Shown here in pieces: positions 1 through 10,487 of a stretch of DNA of 64,000 nucleotides. Under the pieces are notes generated by a model. The model saw only the letters and a list, made by a program, of their open reading frames with translations. It was not told the DNA's origin and searched no databases. Source of the stretch: Phymatolithon calcareum (lineage: Eukaryota; Rhodophyta; Florideophyceae; Hapalidiales); assembly GCA_977006965.1 (NCBI GenBank), contig OZ345385.1, positions 1,426,001-1,490,000 of the forward strand, written 5' to 3'. Positions within the stretch are counted from its first letter, which is position 1. Each line of letters starts with the position of its first letter. The position numbers and the translations under genes are program-made.

Positions 1-551
1 ATGAAGAAATCGTCGATGTATATTCCGTGGCGTGTTCCGTCGATCAGGAGGCAGTTAGCTGGCAGGATAGCATTGCGTGAATCAATATAAGACAGGTCCT
101 TTAACTCGTTCTCGTGGATGGATTGTCCAACAAACACCGAGTGCGACCGCCCCATCGGGAGCACACATACCATCGGCCAGCACCGCTGTCCTTCGCAAGA
201 AAGAGCTGGTAGGCCAAAGTACGTCCACATCTAGGTAGACGTTCGAATGCGGTGATAAAAGTTGTCCATGTCCGTCTTGCCGCAATGTAACGTGTCTTCG
301 TCCGAAAGACAAAGATCAACGAAATCTCCGGGGTTTTGGAGATTGACCTCGAGTGAGGCGCGGAAGTAAAGGTTGCCTTTTCGAGCATCTATTATAAGTC
401 GCTCCTTCTCCTTTTTCGGAACTGCGAACATTCCGTTAATGACTTTTGGCTTCTTTTTCGACAGAACGACAATGCCTCGTTCCCGTAGTGTTTGGACGAC
501 TTGGATATACTCATCTGGCTTCACCCCCATGAAGCCACGTGTTGTCGTCAA
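1..551 (-). pseudogene. Reverse transcriptase fragment of a non-LINE retroelement, cut by the window edge
   Basis: Read leftwards from 551, one frame gives fingers and early palm of an RT: a VPKKEKERLIIDARKGN block near 430-380 and DMDNFYHRI, the motif A position, near 255. A frameshift follows, then a FGLPAL stretch near 215. At the window edge (positions 2-60 of the complement) a frame reads GIYIDDFF, the RT motif C (Y-x-D-D box). RTs polymerise cDNA from element RNA. The order fits a retroelement pol whose RNase H and beyond lie outside the window. The VPKK...LIIDAR type block differs from the LINE RTs elsewhere here, so this is another class, perhaps DIRS-like; that assignment is a guess. 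At least one frameshift makes it a relic. Confidence 0.65.
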
Positions 552-559
552 TTACTTTT

Positions 560-910
560 TGGTGGAATGTAGATCATTCAGAATTCCTCTTGGGTGAGCA
601 TACTGCTCAGCCAAGTGTTGTGGAAGCACGTCGATCGTTTCCACAGTGCCGGCTACCCCCACTCGGTAACGACAATTTCGATGCCTCATTTTGGACCCAT
701 ATTGACATCACTCTTCTAAAAAGACAAAGCTCTCCTTCTGGACTCTCTGCCTCACCTCTTGGTCCGATCGTAAAAAAAGTTGCCGGCGGAACGCTAGGGC
801 ACATGAATCATTCACTAAACAGCATATCTCCCTTTGACTGGCATTGGGTTTCTCATCCGTAGCTAGAATAGGGTCGTCAATACTGATTATCTGACCCCTC
901 GCTAGAGGAT
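560..910 (-). other. Linker between gag-like and RT parts of the same relic
   Basis: Short open stretches of the minus strand (for example 708-923, with a basic RRQLFLRSDQEVRQRVQ run) join the gag-like ORF to the RT. No protease motif is visible. It is probably decayed element sequence. Confidence 0.35.
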
Positions 911-2265
911 TTAGGCTTCCCAAGGCCTCTCTGGTAGCCGACGATATAGAGTTACCTTTCCTAACTCCGGCCCTCTGTCGAGACCCATTGTCACTTCCGC
1001 ACCCTCCTCACTACGCTCATCGAACATGTGAGATGCTACTTCCCATTTCCCGCTGCGGTCTGCCAGCTCAACTTTGGCCAGACGCCGAAGCAAAAGGTCA
1101 ACAGCATCGCATTTGCGAGCCTTTCTCAGTCCTATATCAGCAATCAATAAGTCCACAGCCGAAGCTATAGTCTCACTCTCATACCGATTTCGGTCCGATT
1201 TGAAATTATGGGTGCGCACGTAATCAGTCACCGTTTGTGTGCGGCTGAAGATAGTTTCCAGCCGCTCATCAGCCACCCTCTTTCGAACAGGTAGACTAAA
1301 GTAATAAGGTGCCTCTTCCTTGCGTCTCCAAAACTTGTTGCGTTTTCGCTTCTCCCGCTTTTGCCTTTGTCCCCTGCGGGTGCGCCCTCGGCTATAATCC
1401 GAATCAGAGTCCACCGAGTCGTTCGAGGTTGAGCAATCCTCAGATGAGCTACTGTAACGACGCCTCCTTCTATCGCGCCTCCCCCTTTCCTTCTGTCGGT
1501 CCCATCTCCGACTTTTTATGCTTTCACTGTCGCTCGACGAGTCGTCGTCGTCCGAGTCTGGATCACCGTTCTGACGGGCTTTCACTCGGTCCACGAAGAT
1601 TTTCCGGCCCTTCGGATCACGACCTTTCTGAAACCACTCAGTAAGCATTTTAACTTGCTTGGCCAGCTCGGCCAGGCTAGAGGCAGTCTCGCCTTCATCC
1701 TCTCCCACTTTGTCACTCTTATCAGACTCCTCCTCGACTATGCCAGCCTTCGTTGTCTTTTCCGGTACTCGCGACGGTCCCGCACTAGACGGTCCCGCCC
1801 TAGACGAACCCTTGCGGGCTTCTTTTTGCGAGACGAGTCCGCACGAGGCGTAATCACCACACAGCTCTCACGAGAATGGTCCCTCGACGGTTCCTCCACG
1901 AATTTCTCCGCAGCACCTCCATCTTTCCCGTCACTCTCGAGAGCGATAGTTGGGAGGTTGCCTTCCACAATGTTCAACATGACGTCCCAGACATCATTAG
2001 CGTCCTACAATACAGGATGGGCAGTGGGGTTCTCCAGCTTCTTGTTCAAGAAATCGCTCATTTCGCCGTGGAACTCCCTACCAAGCCTCTTGTACATCGA
2101 AATATTGCGTCGAACAACCTCCCGGAATTTCGTGAGAAACTCCGCGGAATCCAAATCGACGAAGAGCTCCATAAATTCGCTCATCTTCGCCCTAAAGGTC
2201 GTTTTGTTCGCAGGTGATACTTTAAAGGCACAGGCACACCCAAACCATTGTACCTCGATTCTCAT
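911..2265 (-). pseudogene. Gag-like Arg/Ser-rich protein of the same retroelement, broken
   Basis: The protein begins upstream of 2184 (an ATG there starts MSEFMELFVDLDSAEFL) and runs to the stop at 911. It changes frame once near 1850 and carries one in-frame TAG at 2005-2007. The last 265 codons are open. They contain a helical start (SLAELAKQVKMLTEWFQKG), a long acidic/Ser then Arg/Lys-rich stretch (1500-1290, SDSDYSRGRTRRGQRQKREK) and a helical C-terminus (ASAVDLLIADIGLRKA). Basic, low-complexity, RNA-binding-like composition and its place directly upstream of an RT argue for a gag-type nucleocapsid protein. No zinc knuckle is seen. It could instead be an unrelated RS-type protein. Confidence 0.5.
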
Positions 2266-3750
2266 TCCCTATGAGACACGGGCAGATGTTGTGAACTAAC
2301 ACATGGGACATCCACAAGCTAAAATAGCCAACACCGTCAGGAAGTAGCGGATCTATTCTTGTCCATATGCCCACCTCCCCTCGTAAATGACGGCGTCCTC
2401 CAGTCAAACCCTTTTACTGTAGTCCGGACGGTCACTCCTTGCCCTGTGCGACTCGGGCCAAACGGCTTTCCCCAGTTCAGAACCAGGTCCACCTCGCACA
2501 TCACTAGATTCCTTCCTCGAGAGGATATGCTCTGACGCCGGAAGCGTCAGCCCAGCGGCATATCGTCCGTCATCAAGGTGGTCTGGCGATACGTTGTGCA
2601 GCTCTCCAACATCTCACGATGTACAGGGGTCGCGGCGGGAACGCGCCTACACGCGAGACCAGGGCAGTAAGCCTTCTATACCGTCGCTCAGTCAGAGCTT
2701 CGCAAAGACTCCTCATGCCCCTCCAGGACAAACGCCCTCAAGGTAAATCAGAACACATCTAAAAGATGTTTTTGCCCTGTTCTGATCAAGTACACACGAA
2801 GTGTGATTCACGAACGAAAACTTCCCCCCCCGCACTACTTGGCGGCATGATCAAGATTTTCTCCAACACACATAAGTCCGTAAATGCCGTTCTACTACGC
2901 AAGCTCGCAGAACTCTCAATTCGCACCATTATTGGAAAGCCGAACTTGTATAGTGGGTGAATAGTACCGCAACTACCCCCTTAAAATCTCTTCGTTCGGC
3001 GGTAGCAGCGAAATTATAGTCGTCATCTAGAAAAACCTGACCTGCCATGCCTCGAGAAAAAATCCAGCACCGCGTGGTCGGTACATCCGTACACACAAAG
3101 GCAGCATCTGAGACCTTTCTCGTAGAGTGCTCCAGACAATATGGAGCCTTTTCCAAGTAAAAAAGGGTGAATAGCACGGTTCAGGAGGTACTGGAGGAAA
3201 ACTCAATGGTCGCGCGAGCATATACTTCGCGTAAAATGTGTCATAGTTAGGCGTTCGCCAAAGAAGACTAACTTTAAGACAGTCAACCTGTTCACCGTCA
3301 AGATAGTGGACACTGACGATGGCATTGCAGAGACTCACCATCTTGAACCGAGCCAACACCGGCAAAAACACAGTACCATCCAGGAGTGCTTACAGTACTC
3401 ATCCTGGCCCATCTTCATCGCGAAACGCCAGTTTTTCGTCCACAGTCGCAATCAGAAGCTCATCAGATAGACACAAAAGCTTTGGTGAAACCTTTATCAT
3501 CTGTAAAGGCCTTCTTCGAGGCTCTCTCTGCTACGTCTTGAAGGGCTCTTGCGACCAAACATCGCAAAACAAACTTGATATCGTCGTGCCTGACCGCGAG
3601 CCGAATAATGTCGCATTCGGGGATCCACAGTACGAATGCCAAGATACATGACCGAATTGGGTTTGAGTATTCTCTCAGTTCTGGAGACTTCGCACTCTTA
3701 CCAGAGATATCTTATCAGAAAAAGATAGTATTGGTCTTCATGCGAATAAC
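2266..3750. other. No recognisable gene
   Basis: Short ORFs on both strands (for example minus 3027-3371) have no motif I can name. This stretch may contain the 5' region of the relic on its left and the start of the transposase relic on its right. Confidence 0.4.
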
Positions 3751-3752
3751 GG

Positions 3753-4411
3753 TTGCGTCATGAAGATGTTTCCCCATGTTCACCTGCGAAAATCTTTGCT
3801 CCTCCGGCGTCCGCTAAGCTGAGAATAATTGGGCAACAAGAGACTACATTATCAGAGCTGACTGAGTTTATCGGAATACTCGTCCTCATGGCAAGAGTTG
3901 AGCTCAGCGCCGAGAGCAATTTTTGGAGGTCAACAAGGCCAATGAACTATCTCACCCCTCCTTCTTTTTCAAAGAACGGTATGCCGTTCGCCGAACAACT
4001 CCAGTGAATATCATTCACTGCGCAACCAAGTGAAACATGTAGTCTGCACAGCACCGCTGGTCGCTCGGTCAAGATTCTGTCGATGCAATATCTGACCCCT
4101 GAAAGCGCACTGTGCTTCTGTCGGACCTGATTTCCTTCCATGAGTCCGTATCCTGTTGGTATGAGAGCGTAGGTCACTAGCCGAAGAAGATTTAAGAGAT
4201 ACAGCACTCGGAGAGTGGAAGAAGTGCGAAAATCCTGCATCTTCAACAAGTACGACTATAGTTCATAGTAGTAATACGCGTGAAAGAGCCACACAATATA
4301 TTTGCGGCGCTTCTACTGGTAGGAACTGTTTCACTGGCAACGTTGAAGACATCCATGAGCTTGACCCTTTTGATGGGCTTGCTAGTGAGTAGCTTTCGCT
4401 TCCAAGAATTA
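3753..4411 (+). pseudogene. piggyBac-type (DDE_Tnp_1_7) transposase relic, left part
   Basis: At 3819-4005 the plus strand reads LSELTEFIGILVLMARVEL, then FW, a PPSFSK-type stretch and GMPFAEQL. This is the pattern of the N-terminal part of piggyBac-like transposases (an E/T-rich start, FIGILxLM, FW, then PxFSKxxM). Downstream of 4005 the frame is broken by stops. Residual similarity continues to about 4410, where a Mutator-like element interrupts it; the rest seems to resume at 6500. The enzyme would catalyse cut-and-paste transposition. No catalytic Asp can be assigned with confidence, and the copy is dead. Confidence 0.45.
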
Positions 4412-4420
4412 AATGTTTTT
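4412..4420. repeat. 9-bp target-site duplication, left copy (aatgttttt)
   Basis: The same nine bases flank the element ending at 6490 (right copy 6491-6499). A 9-bp duplication is the usual length for Mutator-like elements. Confidence 0.85.
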
Positions 4421-4494
4421 GGGGAATTTACTAAAATGACCACGTAGTTTGCCGTATTTACTAGAATGACCACCATGCATGGGTGTAGTTATGA

Positions 4495-4830
4495 CCCTGT
4501 ACTTTTCTGTCAGCATCCAGCAAACGGTCCATCACTCAGGTCCGTTGAGACCGATACATGCCCAGGTGCCAACGTCTTGATCTTACAGTTATTTCGGTTT
4601 GTAAAACGGATCTGCCCTAGGACGAAACGGAACAATTTGTTCGAAGATCGCCATGTCCCACATTTCCACAGTTTTGTCCCAATAAAGCCGCTCGGCGACC
4701 TTGCCGATTTCGATTTTTCGGTACACCATCCGATTCAAGCTACCGTCTTCGACAATGGACAGGCCGTTTACGACCGAAATTGATATTGGTGCTCTTTTCT
4801 AGTCCAAGAATATGCTAAAGTCAGCTCGGT
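4495..4830 (+). pseudogene. Remnant of MULE transposase upstream of the SWIM finger
   Basis: Open stretches (4466-4783, ending DFSVHHPIQATVFDNGQAV) lie where the part before the SWIM finger would be. The frame leading into the finger has a TAG near 4801. I see no DDE residues, so this is inferred from position only. Confidence 0.35.
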
Positions 4831-4844
4831 CATGCACGTGCATG
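4831..4844. repeat. 14-bp target duplication of the nested LINE, left copy
   Basis: catgcacgtgcatg occurs here and at 5962-5975, exactly on both sides of the LINE. Confidence 0.85.
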
Positions 4845-5961
4845 GCTTTTGGATACGGCGACGAGCTGGGCCACAGAAAATGGAATGACATGGAACACTA
4901 AGAAAGGAAAAAGCGAAGTGCTTATCTATCCCGGATTATTCAAACGCAAGTTCCGGCTCTCAGGCCAGGAGCTCCACGAAACCCGCCTACTGGAATACCT
5001 GGGAACCACGATCGACAACACGGGAGTAACCCACCACGCAACACTAAACCGCATCAACGCGGCGAAGGGAATCATCATGGGACTAAAAGACCTGGGAGTC
5101 CAAGCGCAAGGACTAGCTACTACCAAGAATATAGCAATGTACAAGGCTCTTGTGCAATGCAGATGGGAGTACGCGATACACCTCACACCATGGACAAACT
5201 CAGTCGAAGCGCAGATCAACCAAGCGGAGGGTTTGTTCTACTCTGTTGCCTTCGGTAACTACGCGAAACGATTGCACGCCCGAATGCGAGCCCTCTACAG
5301 AATTACTCCACCAAAGATAAGAAGAGCGCAACTCGGAGAGCACTTCGCACAGAGGCTTATACGAGGGAAGGACGAAATCGAGAAGGAAGAAAATTACGCT
5401 GGAAAAGAAGGGGACATACAGCAAGCAGAGATGGATATCCGCTATCTGCAGGAGCATGAGCTCCTAAGAGGCAGTACCGAGCGAGCCGTACGAGGGCTGG
5501 TGACCCACAAACACGAGAGCCACCGCCGACGACAGGAATGGATTGAAAAGGAAGAAGAAAAAGAGAGAAAAATTACCGTGGACACTAAGGAGAAAGTAAG
5601 CCCTGTACTCCAAATTCGATCCAGGAAACACCGACTCCTAGCAGTTAAGTGGTTCTTCGGCCGCTTCCCACCACGAAGAGCAGAGTCGTACGTTGAACAT
5701 TTCAACGAGGTCGCAGAAGAGAATCTGAAAACTCTACAACGAAATTTGACAAGTCCAAGAGCAGAAGAATCTTGGGAAAAAGGGACGAAAACGGCGATTG
5801 ACAAACTTTTAGCACTGGAAATCCATACGTTAGAAGAAATGATAGTGTAATGTGATCTGATTGGGTAATGAGATGGCAGTATCAACGGGAAGCTGCTCTG
5901 GTGTTGGTGAATACCGGCGTTGAGGGCTTCTAAAATAAAAATCTACAATTTCCCCCCCCCC
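4845..5961 (+). mobile_element. 5'-truncated LINE (A-like family) inside the MULE
   Basis: This 1,117-bp insert is bounded by perfect 14-bp direct repeats. It starts just after the RT motif C region and runs through the ORF C-terminus to a short A-rich tail ending in a run of C, the terminus type shared by family A copies. It interrupts the MULE SWIM finger codons. It is one of the best preserved family members here, with an uninterrupted frame of 333 codons. Confidence 0.85.
4849..5850 (+). CDS. LINE ORF2 C-terminal region (RT thumb and charged C-terminal domain)
   Basis: The open frame begins directly after the truncation point, so it has no native start. Residues 1-30 are the segment that follows the FADD box in LINE RTs (ATSWATENGMTWNTKKGKSE). 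Then come YLGTTIDN (about 50), WEYAIHLTP (about 110; the counterpart of the YGCESW-type motif of other LINEs) and MRALYRITPPKIRRAQ (about 145). A long Lys/Glu-rich helical part (170-240) and a last domain with RKHRLLAVKWFFGRFPPRRA (about 265) follow. The protein is a retrotransposition enzyme fragment. Without the RT palm and endonuclease it cannot act alone. The other family A and B copies carry the same domain order. Confidence 0.7.
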   Translation: MDTATSWATENGMTWNTKKGKSEVLIYPGLFKRKFRLSGQELHETRLLEYLGTTIDNTGVTHHATLNRINAAKGIIMGLKDLGVQAQGLATTKNIAMYKALVQCRWEYAIHLTPWTNSVEAQINQAEGLFYSVAFGNYAKRLHARMRALYRITPPKIRRAQLGEHFAQRLIRGKDEIEKEENYAGKEGDIQQAEMDIRYLQEHELLRGSTERAVRGLVTHKHESHRRRQEWIEKEEEKERKITVDTKEKVSPVLQIRSRKHRLLAVKWFFGRFPPRRAESYVEHFNEVAEENLKTLQRNLTSPRAEESWEKGTKTAIDKLLALEIHTLEEMIV

Positions 5962-5962
5962 C

Positions 5963-6356
5963 ATGCACGTGCATGCATTGGCAGGAGTATGAATACCCGT
6001 GCATTCATGCCTGTGCGTCAATTCTATACGTTCGTCGTTTCCTCCCAGAATCATCGCAGCCGTTGGGGGAATTTGTTGGAAGCTGGTATCAAAAATCCAC
6101 ATTTTTCAAGATTTATCAAGGAGAAATAGTTATGCCACCGCTACCGGATCTAAGTGGTGCACTTCCAGAGCATGCCGATCTTCCTCCGGTGACTAGGCGC
6201 CCGCCAGGAAGGCCTAAAAAAAGGCGTCTCATAGCTGGCTCTGCATCTGACCGGTCCGTTACGTGTAAGAAATGTAACAAACCTGGCCATAATAAGCGCT
6301 CCTGCAAGGAAGCCGTTGAGCCCCAGCGGCCCTCTCAGCCCCCCTCCGATCAATAA
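5963..6356 (+). pseudogene. MURA-type transposase C-terminus: SWIM finger and CCHC knuckle
   Basis: From 5964 the frame reads CTCMHWQEYEYPCIHACASI, a SWIM zinc finger (C-x-C-x(10)-C-x-H). WYQKSTFFKIYQG and PPLPD follow, then RRPPGRPKKRR (basic, AT-hook-like) and CKKCNKPGHNKRSC (C-x2-C-x4-H-x4-C). It stops at 6354-6356. This order is the hallmark C-terminus of Mutator-like transposases. The first 4 codons are supplied by the target duplication, so the finger is cut in two by the LINE; excising the LINE rejoins it in frame. Upstream catalytic parts are lost. Confidence 0.85.
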
Positions 6357-6499
6357 ACTGATGTTATTTCTGGACCCCATAATTTTATGCTGCCCCGCAT
6401 TACACCAAAGCTATAATCATAACAACACCCTTGCATGGTGGTCATTTTAGTAAATACGGCAAACTACGTGGTCATTTTAGTAAATTCCCCAATGTTTTT

Positions 6500-6720
6500 C
6501 AGTCCTCAAAAAATTTGTCCTCAATTGAGGAAAAAATCCCGGCGCATAGACACTACAGCAGCCATATTTTTCTTACTCTACACCGAGAGGCCTAGACGGA
6601 AGCAGAACTGCAACCAGAAGGACTTCATTATGCGGTCAGCAGAAGCGTATTTTTTGCTCTGGGTGTAGTACATGCAATGTTATGTGGATATACAGACAGC
6701 AGGTTCTTTTCTTCGACATC
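6500..6720 (+). pseudogene. piggyBac-type relic, possible right part
   Basis: This follows directly after the MULE right target duplication. One frame has CGQQKRIFCSGCSTCN near 6630-6680, reminiscent of the Cys-rich C-terminal finger of piggyBac transposases. Frames are broken. The link to 3753-4411 rests on the insertion geometry plus this weak resemblance. Confidence 0.3.
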
Positions 6721-7480
6721 ACTAGTGATTCACTAATAGCATAACAAGAAATATAGCAATCCTGCTTGAACGCTACTTTGAGAACAGGAGCGACACTTGC
6801 CCCTCAACCCAGAGAAAACTCTGCAGTGAATCGTATACTGGAACCCACAGAAACGTAGATACAATACTTTGCTGGAAGAGTACCTCATTGTAGCGCCAGG
6901 CTCACTAGAACCCGACGTCACAGTGGTCAGAGAAGACCGGAGGAGAGAAAAAATGCGGGAGAGACAAAAAAAAGAGAGACTGAAATGAGGAAAAAAAAGA
7001 GAGAGAGAAAGAGAAACAAAACACGAAGAGAGGGAAAAGAGGAGTTTCAGAAAACGGCGTCTTGATGACGCTTGAGATGAATGGTGGAGAAAAGCGATTA
7101 AAAGGGAGGGTGCAAAGCGTTGACGATGTCGGCGGCGTTGGATGATGGCGACCTTGGATGGGCCGTCCACGTCGGACAGTACACCGAAACAGAACAACGC
7201 AGGTGTTAGGCGCGTTGAGAGGAGCAATTCCACTCTGGATTGTGCGGCGAAGCGCTTTCAGCGCGGGAAAAGACGGGCAGAATTGACATCGTCTCTGAAG
7301 GCGGCGACCTTGGATGGGCCGACGATCTTGTGGCGAACGTACGAAAAGAAAAGGATGGATCTGTCGCTGATTTCTCGCCGTACGGGCTTGTACGGCGAAG
7401 AAGCGATCAGGAAGGGTGAGAAATCTCCGACTTCGCGTGGTCGTAGGGACTCACAAGCGTGATGCGTGTAGGATCCAAGC
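6721..7480. other. Purine-rich tract and a 20-bp direct repeat
   Basis: Positions 6950-7045 are almost pure purine on the plus strand (runs of GA and A). The words ggcgaccttggatgggccg at 7144 and 7304 form a direct repeat about 158 bp apart. ORFs across this region are low complexity, and I assign no protein. Confidence 0.5.
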
Positions 7481-10400
7481 AATCGAGCCGAAATCCAAAA
7501 ACCTCCACCTTCCTTTACTAAAGGGAAGGGACATACTATCTTATGTACTACTAGCAAAGAGAAAAACACAAATTCTACTTGCGCATGGGACACGTTCCTC
7601 GTATGGCCCAGCGGATCACATAGACAAGGCAACTAAAGTCGCGAGCCTCTGATTCGGCGTTCCAGGTGGATCGCGATCAAAGGTTCGTGGCGTACAGTCG
7701 CGAAAAACACATGCGCTTACTGCATTCATTACAGACTCAGCCTTGCTGTCGTGTCTGGGAATAGTAATGCAACGGAAAAGAAAAATGGAGTGGGCGCTAC
7801 ACTCATATCCATAAGACTCAAAAGGGGCTACTACCGTGTGCTTCACTTGCTCGTCAGCTTGCACAATCGTCCTATACCTCTCGATAGACTTTCACAGATG
7901 ACTGCATTGTCGTTAACCTGATTCTCACATAGTTTGAACAGCACCTAGGAGCATATTTCGCATAGGTGGCTCAGGTCCGTGTCTCAAAACTGCTTGAAAT
8001 GAACATGGAGACATCTTGGCGTTTGTCTTGCATACGTATCGTCTTAGCGCAGAGGTGCAATACCAAGAAGCCATACTCATGACCGCCACTAACCGTTTGA
8101 TCGATTATTTCTGCTGCAATAAATAATATGCGAACTCACAGTGAGCGGCCTGCTCACGCTGTCTTACAGTCGACTGACACTGAACATCCGTTCGGTTTTG
8201 GAGGATTCCAGATCTTCTGCTACTACATGTAGTGCACAACTTGGGTTGTTTAAATAAAGAAAACTAGTACAGGCCCAGTGAAGGGCAAGTTGGAACAAAG
8301 AAAGTCACAAAACGTACAAACCCCCTTCACCTGCCCTGTGTCTGTGGACGTCTGGCGTACGCGCGTCCGTGCGACACAAACAACACCGGTTGGCGATTAA
8401 CGCGTGGACCGAGTGAGGGATCATTGCCGGCTTGGAAACAATTCGCAAGAACCCAAGTGGTCCCAAAATATCATCCGAGGTTACCTTATCCAGAAAGGTT
8501 ACCTCATCCTCCGACACATTGCCACTGCGCATTGCAGCTGGACAGTTCAGTGGAGGTTTGTCGACAGTCTGCAATGTGACTTGGCGTCTTGATTCAAAGA
8601 ACAGGTAGCGAGCATTTTTTTGGGGCCCCTTGTTTGGAACCCATACTCAAACGTGAATAAGTCAGTAGTATTGTGTCTTGGAATGCTGCGATTCAAGCCT
8701 TTGTTTGCTCCCCTTCTGACTAAAGTTTGCTTTGTAAACCAACTCCTACCGGTGCTTGCAGCACCTTTGATGACTATTTAACGAAAACCTTCGCATAGCG
8801 ACGACGAATGCGGGAGGATCCCCAGAGCAGCTCCGATGTGCTCAAAGAGGGCTTTCCCAAAAGTAAACGTTACTCCATTTAAAAAAACCTTTGATGGTGT
8901 TTTTTTCAATTGAATTATTTTTAGAATCATCACAGTTTAATATAAGGCCAAGGCCCTAAGCAATGCTGTTATGGCGATCCATAGATAATACGCCACTACT
9001 TCTGTTTCAGGCAAATAGGATTCATATCGGAAAAAGGGTGAGACTTTTTTTAAAAATTGAGACTCTTCCAAGGTGCAAAATGCGACTTGCCCGGTCCTGC
9101 TCTCCAGAGAATACCTGAAACTGGCATGGAGAGTTCAAATCGAAGGATCTGTGTCATGTATAGGACTCTTGGCTCCAAACCTTACAGTCGACCTTGCCTA
9201 AGAGGCACCCCCCGAAGAACAACCTGAAAGCTTGGAATCCTCAGAAAACTTCTTGCCTTCAATATTTTAAATATGAATGCGGATAACATGCCTAACGTGA
9301 TTCGTTTTGATCCACCGAAAAATGTCGCACAAGCTACCACTTCCAAGTGTCCTTTCAAACGCTTAACAATATCGGCGGTGGATGTCGAGAAAACTCTACC
9401 AAACGAGTTAGATGCGGTCGGCACCTCAGGACTTGAAGTCCCGGTGCCTCGCTCGCAGCACCGGCACGTGGCGGCACAGTGTTGTGCGGGCCGTGTGCGT
9501 GAACTGCTTGTTGAGCAGGTGGCGCCTCCCAGGCGTACTTGATTACGGGGGGGAGACGTAGTGCGAAGCGGGATTGTGTGCTTTGACCTTGATTCCGACT
9601 TGCCCAGTGGATAGGCAATCGGTAACGCACTGACTAAAGTCCGGCGAAGCATGTCGACTGAGGAAGGAAGAAGGAGCGCATCGAAGTTTGAAAGAAACAT
9701 AAGCAATTCTGTCAATCAGAGATTTACAACTGCAGTGCGCCATAAGCAGGATCGAATTGCCTGTCGAACAAATATGATGACTATTTAGCAGTGTACATAT
9801 GGATACTCGATCGTGATGGCTTTGAGATTGACAGAGGCTCGGCAAGAACCATTACAGCTCGTGAGTCCGGGAAAATGTGCTACAGTCAAACCTCCTTAAT
9901 CAGAAACCTTTTTCGTGCGACGGACAATTCTGAGTTCTTGGCCTAAATTTAACCCAGCTCTTCTTATCATTTTTAGTCAGCTCAGCACCGCCAGTCGTGG
10001 TACAAGAACTGGGAAAGGTTGGGTTGGGTTTGCGAAGAGCTAGCTTCGGTGTGGCTTATATGGGGAACCGTTCCTCAACAGGAGCAGTCTGCGAGAGGGT
10101 GCTATTATGCCCTTGGCAACGGCATTATTAGCAAGAGCACGACAATGTCTGCTAAGGTGCTGATATGTCGTTGTTAACGAGATTATCCGCAAGAGCACGA
10201 CAGTGACTGATAGAACTGTTACAGGATGAGCACTAGTCGTTAAGTAAGCAGGTGTTCGGTCTTTACAGGTGCACAGTATTGCCTGATGCCATTTCGAAAT
10301 CACGCTATTGTAAATCCGTTGCTATATGGCTTCTGCGGTCCGTTATGTCGTCAGAGAAACAAAGTTGTTTGGCATCATCGAAACTGAGACGCTGAAAATA

Positions 10401-10487
10401 GCACTAAATATCCGCAACCAATGCAACGGGGTCCAGGGAGCAGAAAGGCACCTGCGATGATGCTCTAAAACTGACCGGCCCAAGGAA
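7481..10487. other. No recognisable gene; a 60-bp tandem duplication at 10113-10212
   Basis: Short ORFs only. The longest, minus 9182-9715, has no motif I know and mixed composition. At 10121-10150 and 10181-10210 the words gcaagagcacgaca recur in two imperfect ~60-bp units. Nothing else is seen. Confidence 0.4.

Larger units (their letters stand above)
4421..6490. mobile_element. Mutator-like element (MULE), internally deleted, carrying a LINE
   Basis: The two ends are inverted copies of each other over 74 bp (4421-4494 and 6417-6490), with about three mismatches, beginning ggggaatttactaaaatgac. Perfect 9-bp duplications lie outside. Inside is the C-terminal part of a MURA transposase (SWIM finger and CCHC knuckle, 5963-6356), so the family assignment does not rest on the termini alone. 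Without the nested LINE (4845-5961) and one copy of its duplication, only about 0.94 kb of MULE is left. Most of the catalytic domain is therefore missing and the element is non-autonomous. It sits inside the piggyBac-like relic. Confidence 0.85.

Noticed and set aside
4421-6490. hAT or piggyBac origin for the TIR element
   Set aside because: The duplication is 9 bp, not 8 bp or TTAA, and the internal protein is MURA-type.
6733-7233. 166-codon minus-strand ORF
   Set aside because: Its middle is the translation of a purine tract (Leu/Ser/Phe run); not a protein.
9182-9715. 177-codon minus-strand ORF
   Set aside because: No recognisable motif, an overlapping plus frame of similar quality, and a basic, Ser/Arg/Pro-mixed composition.
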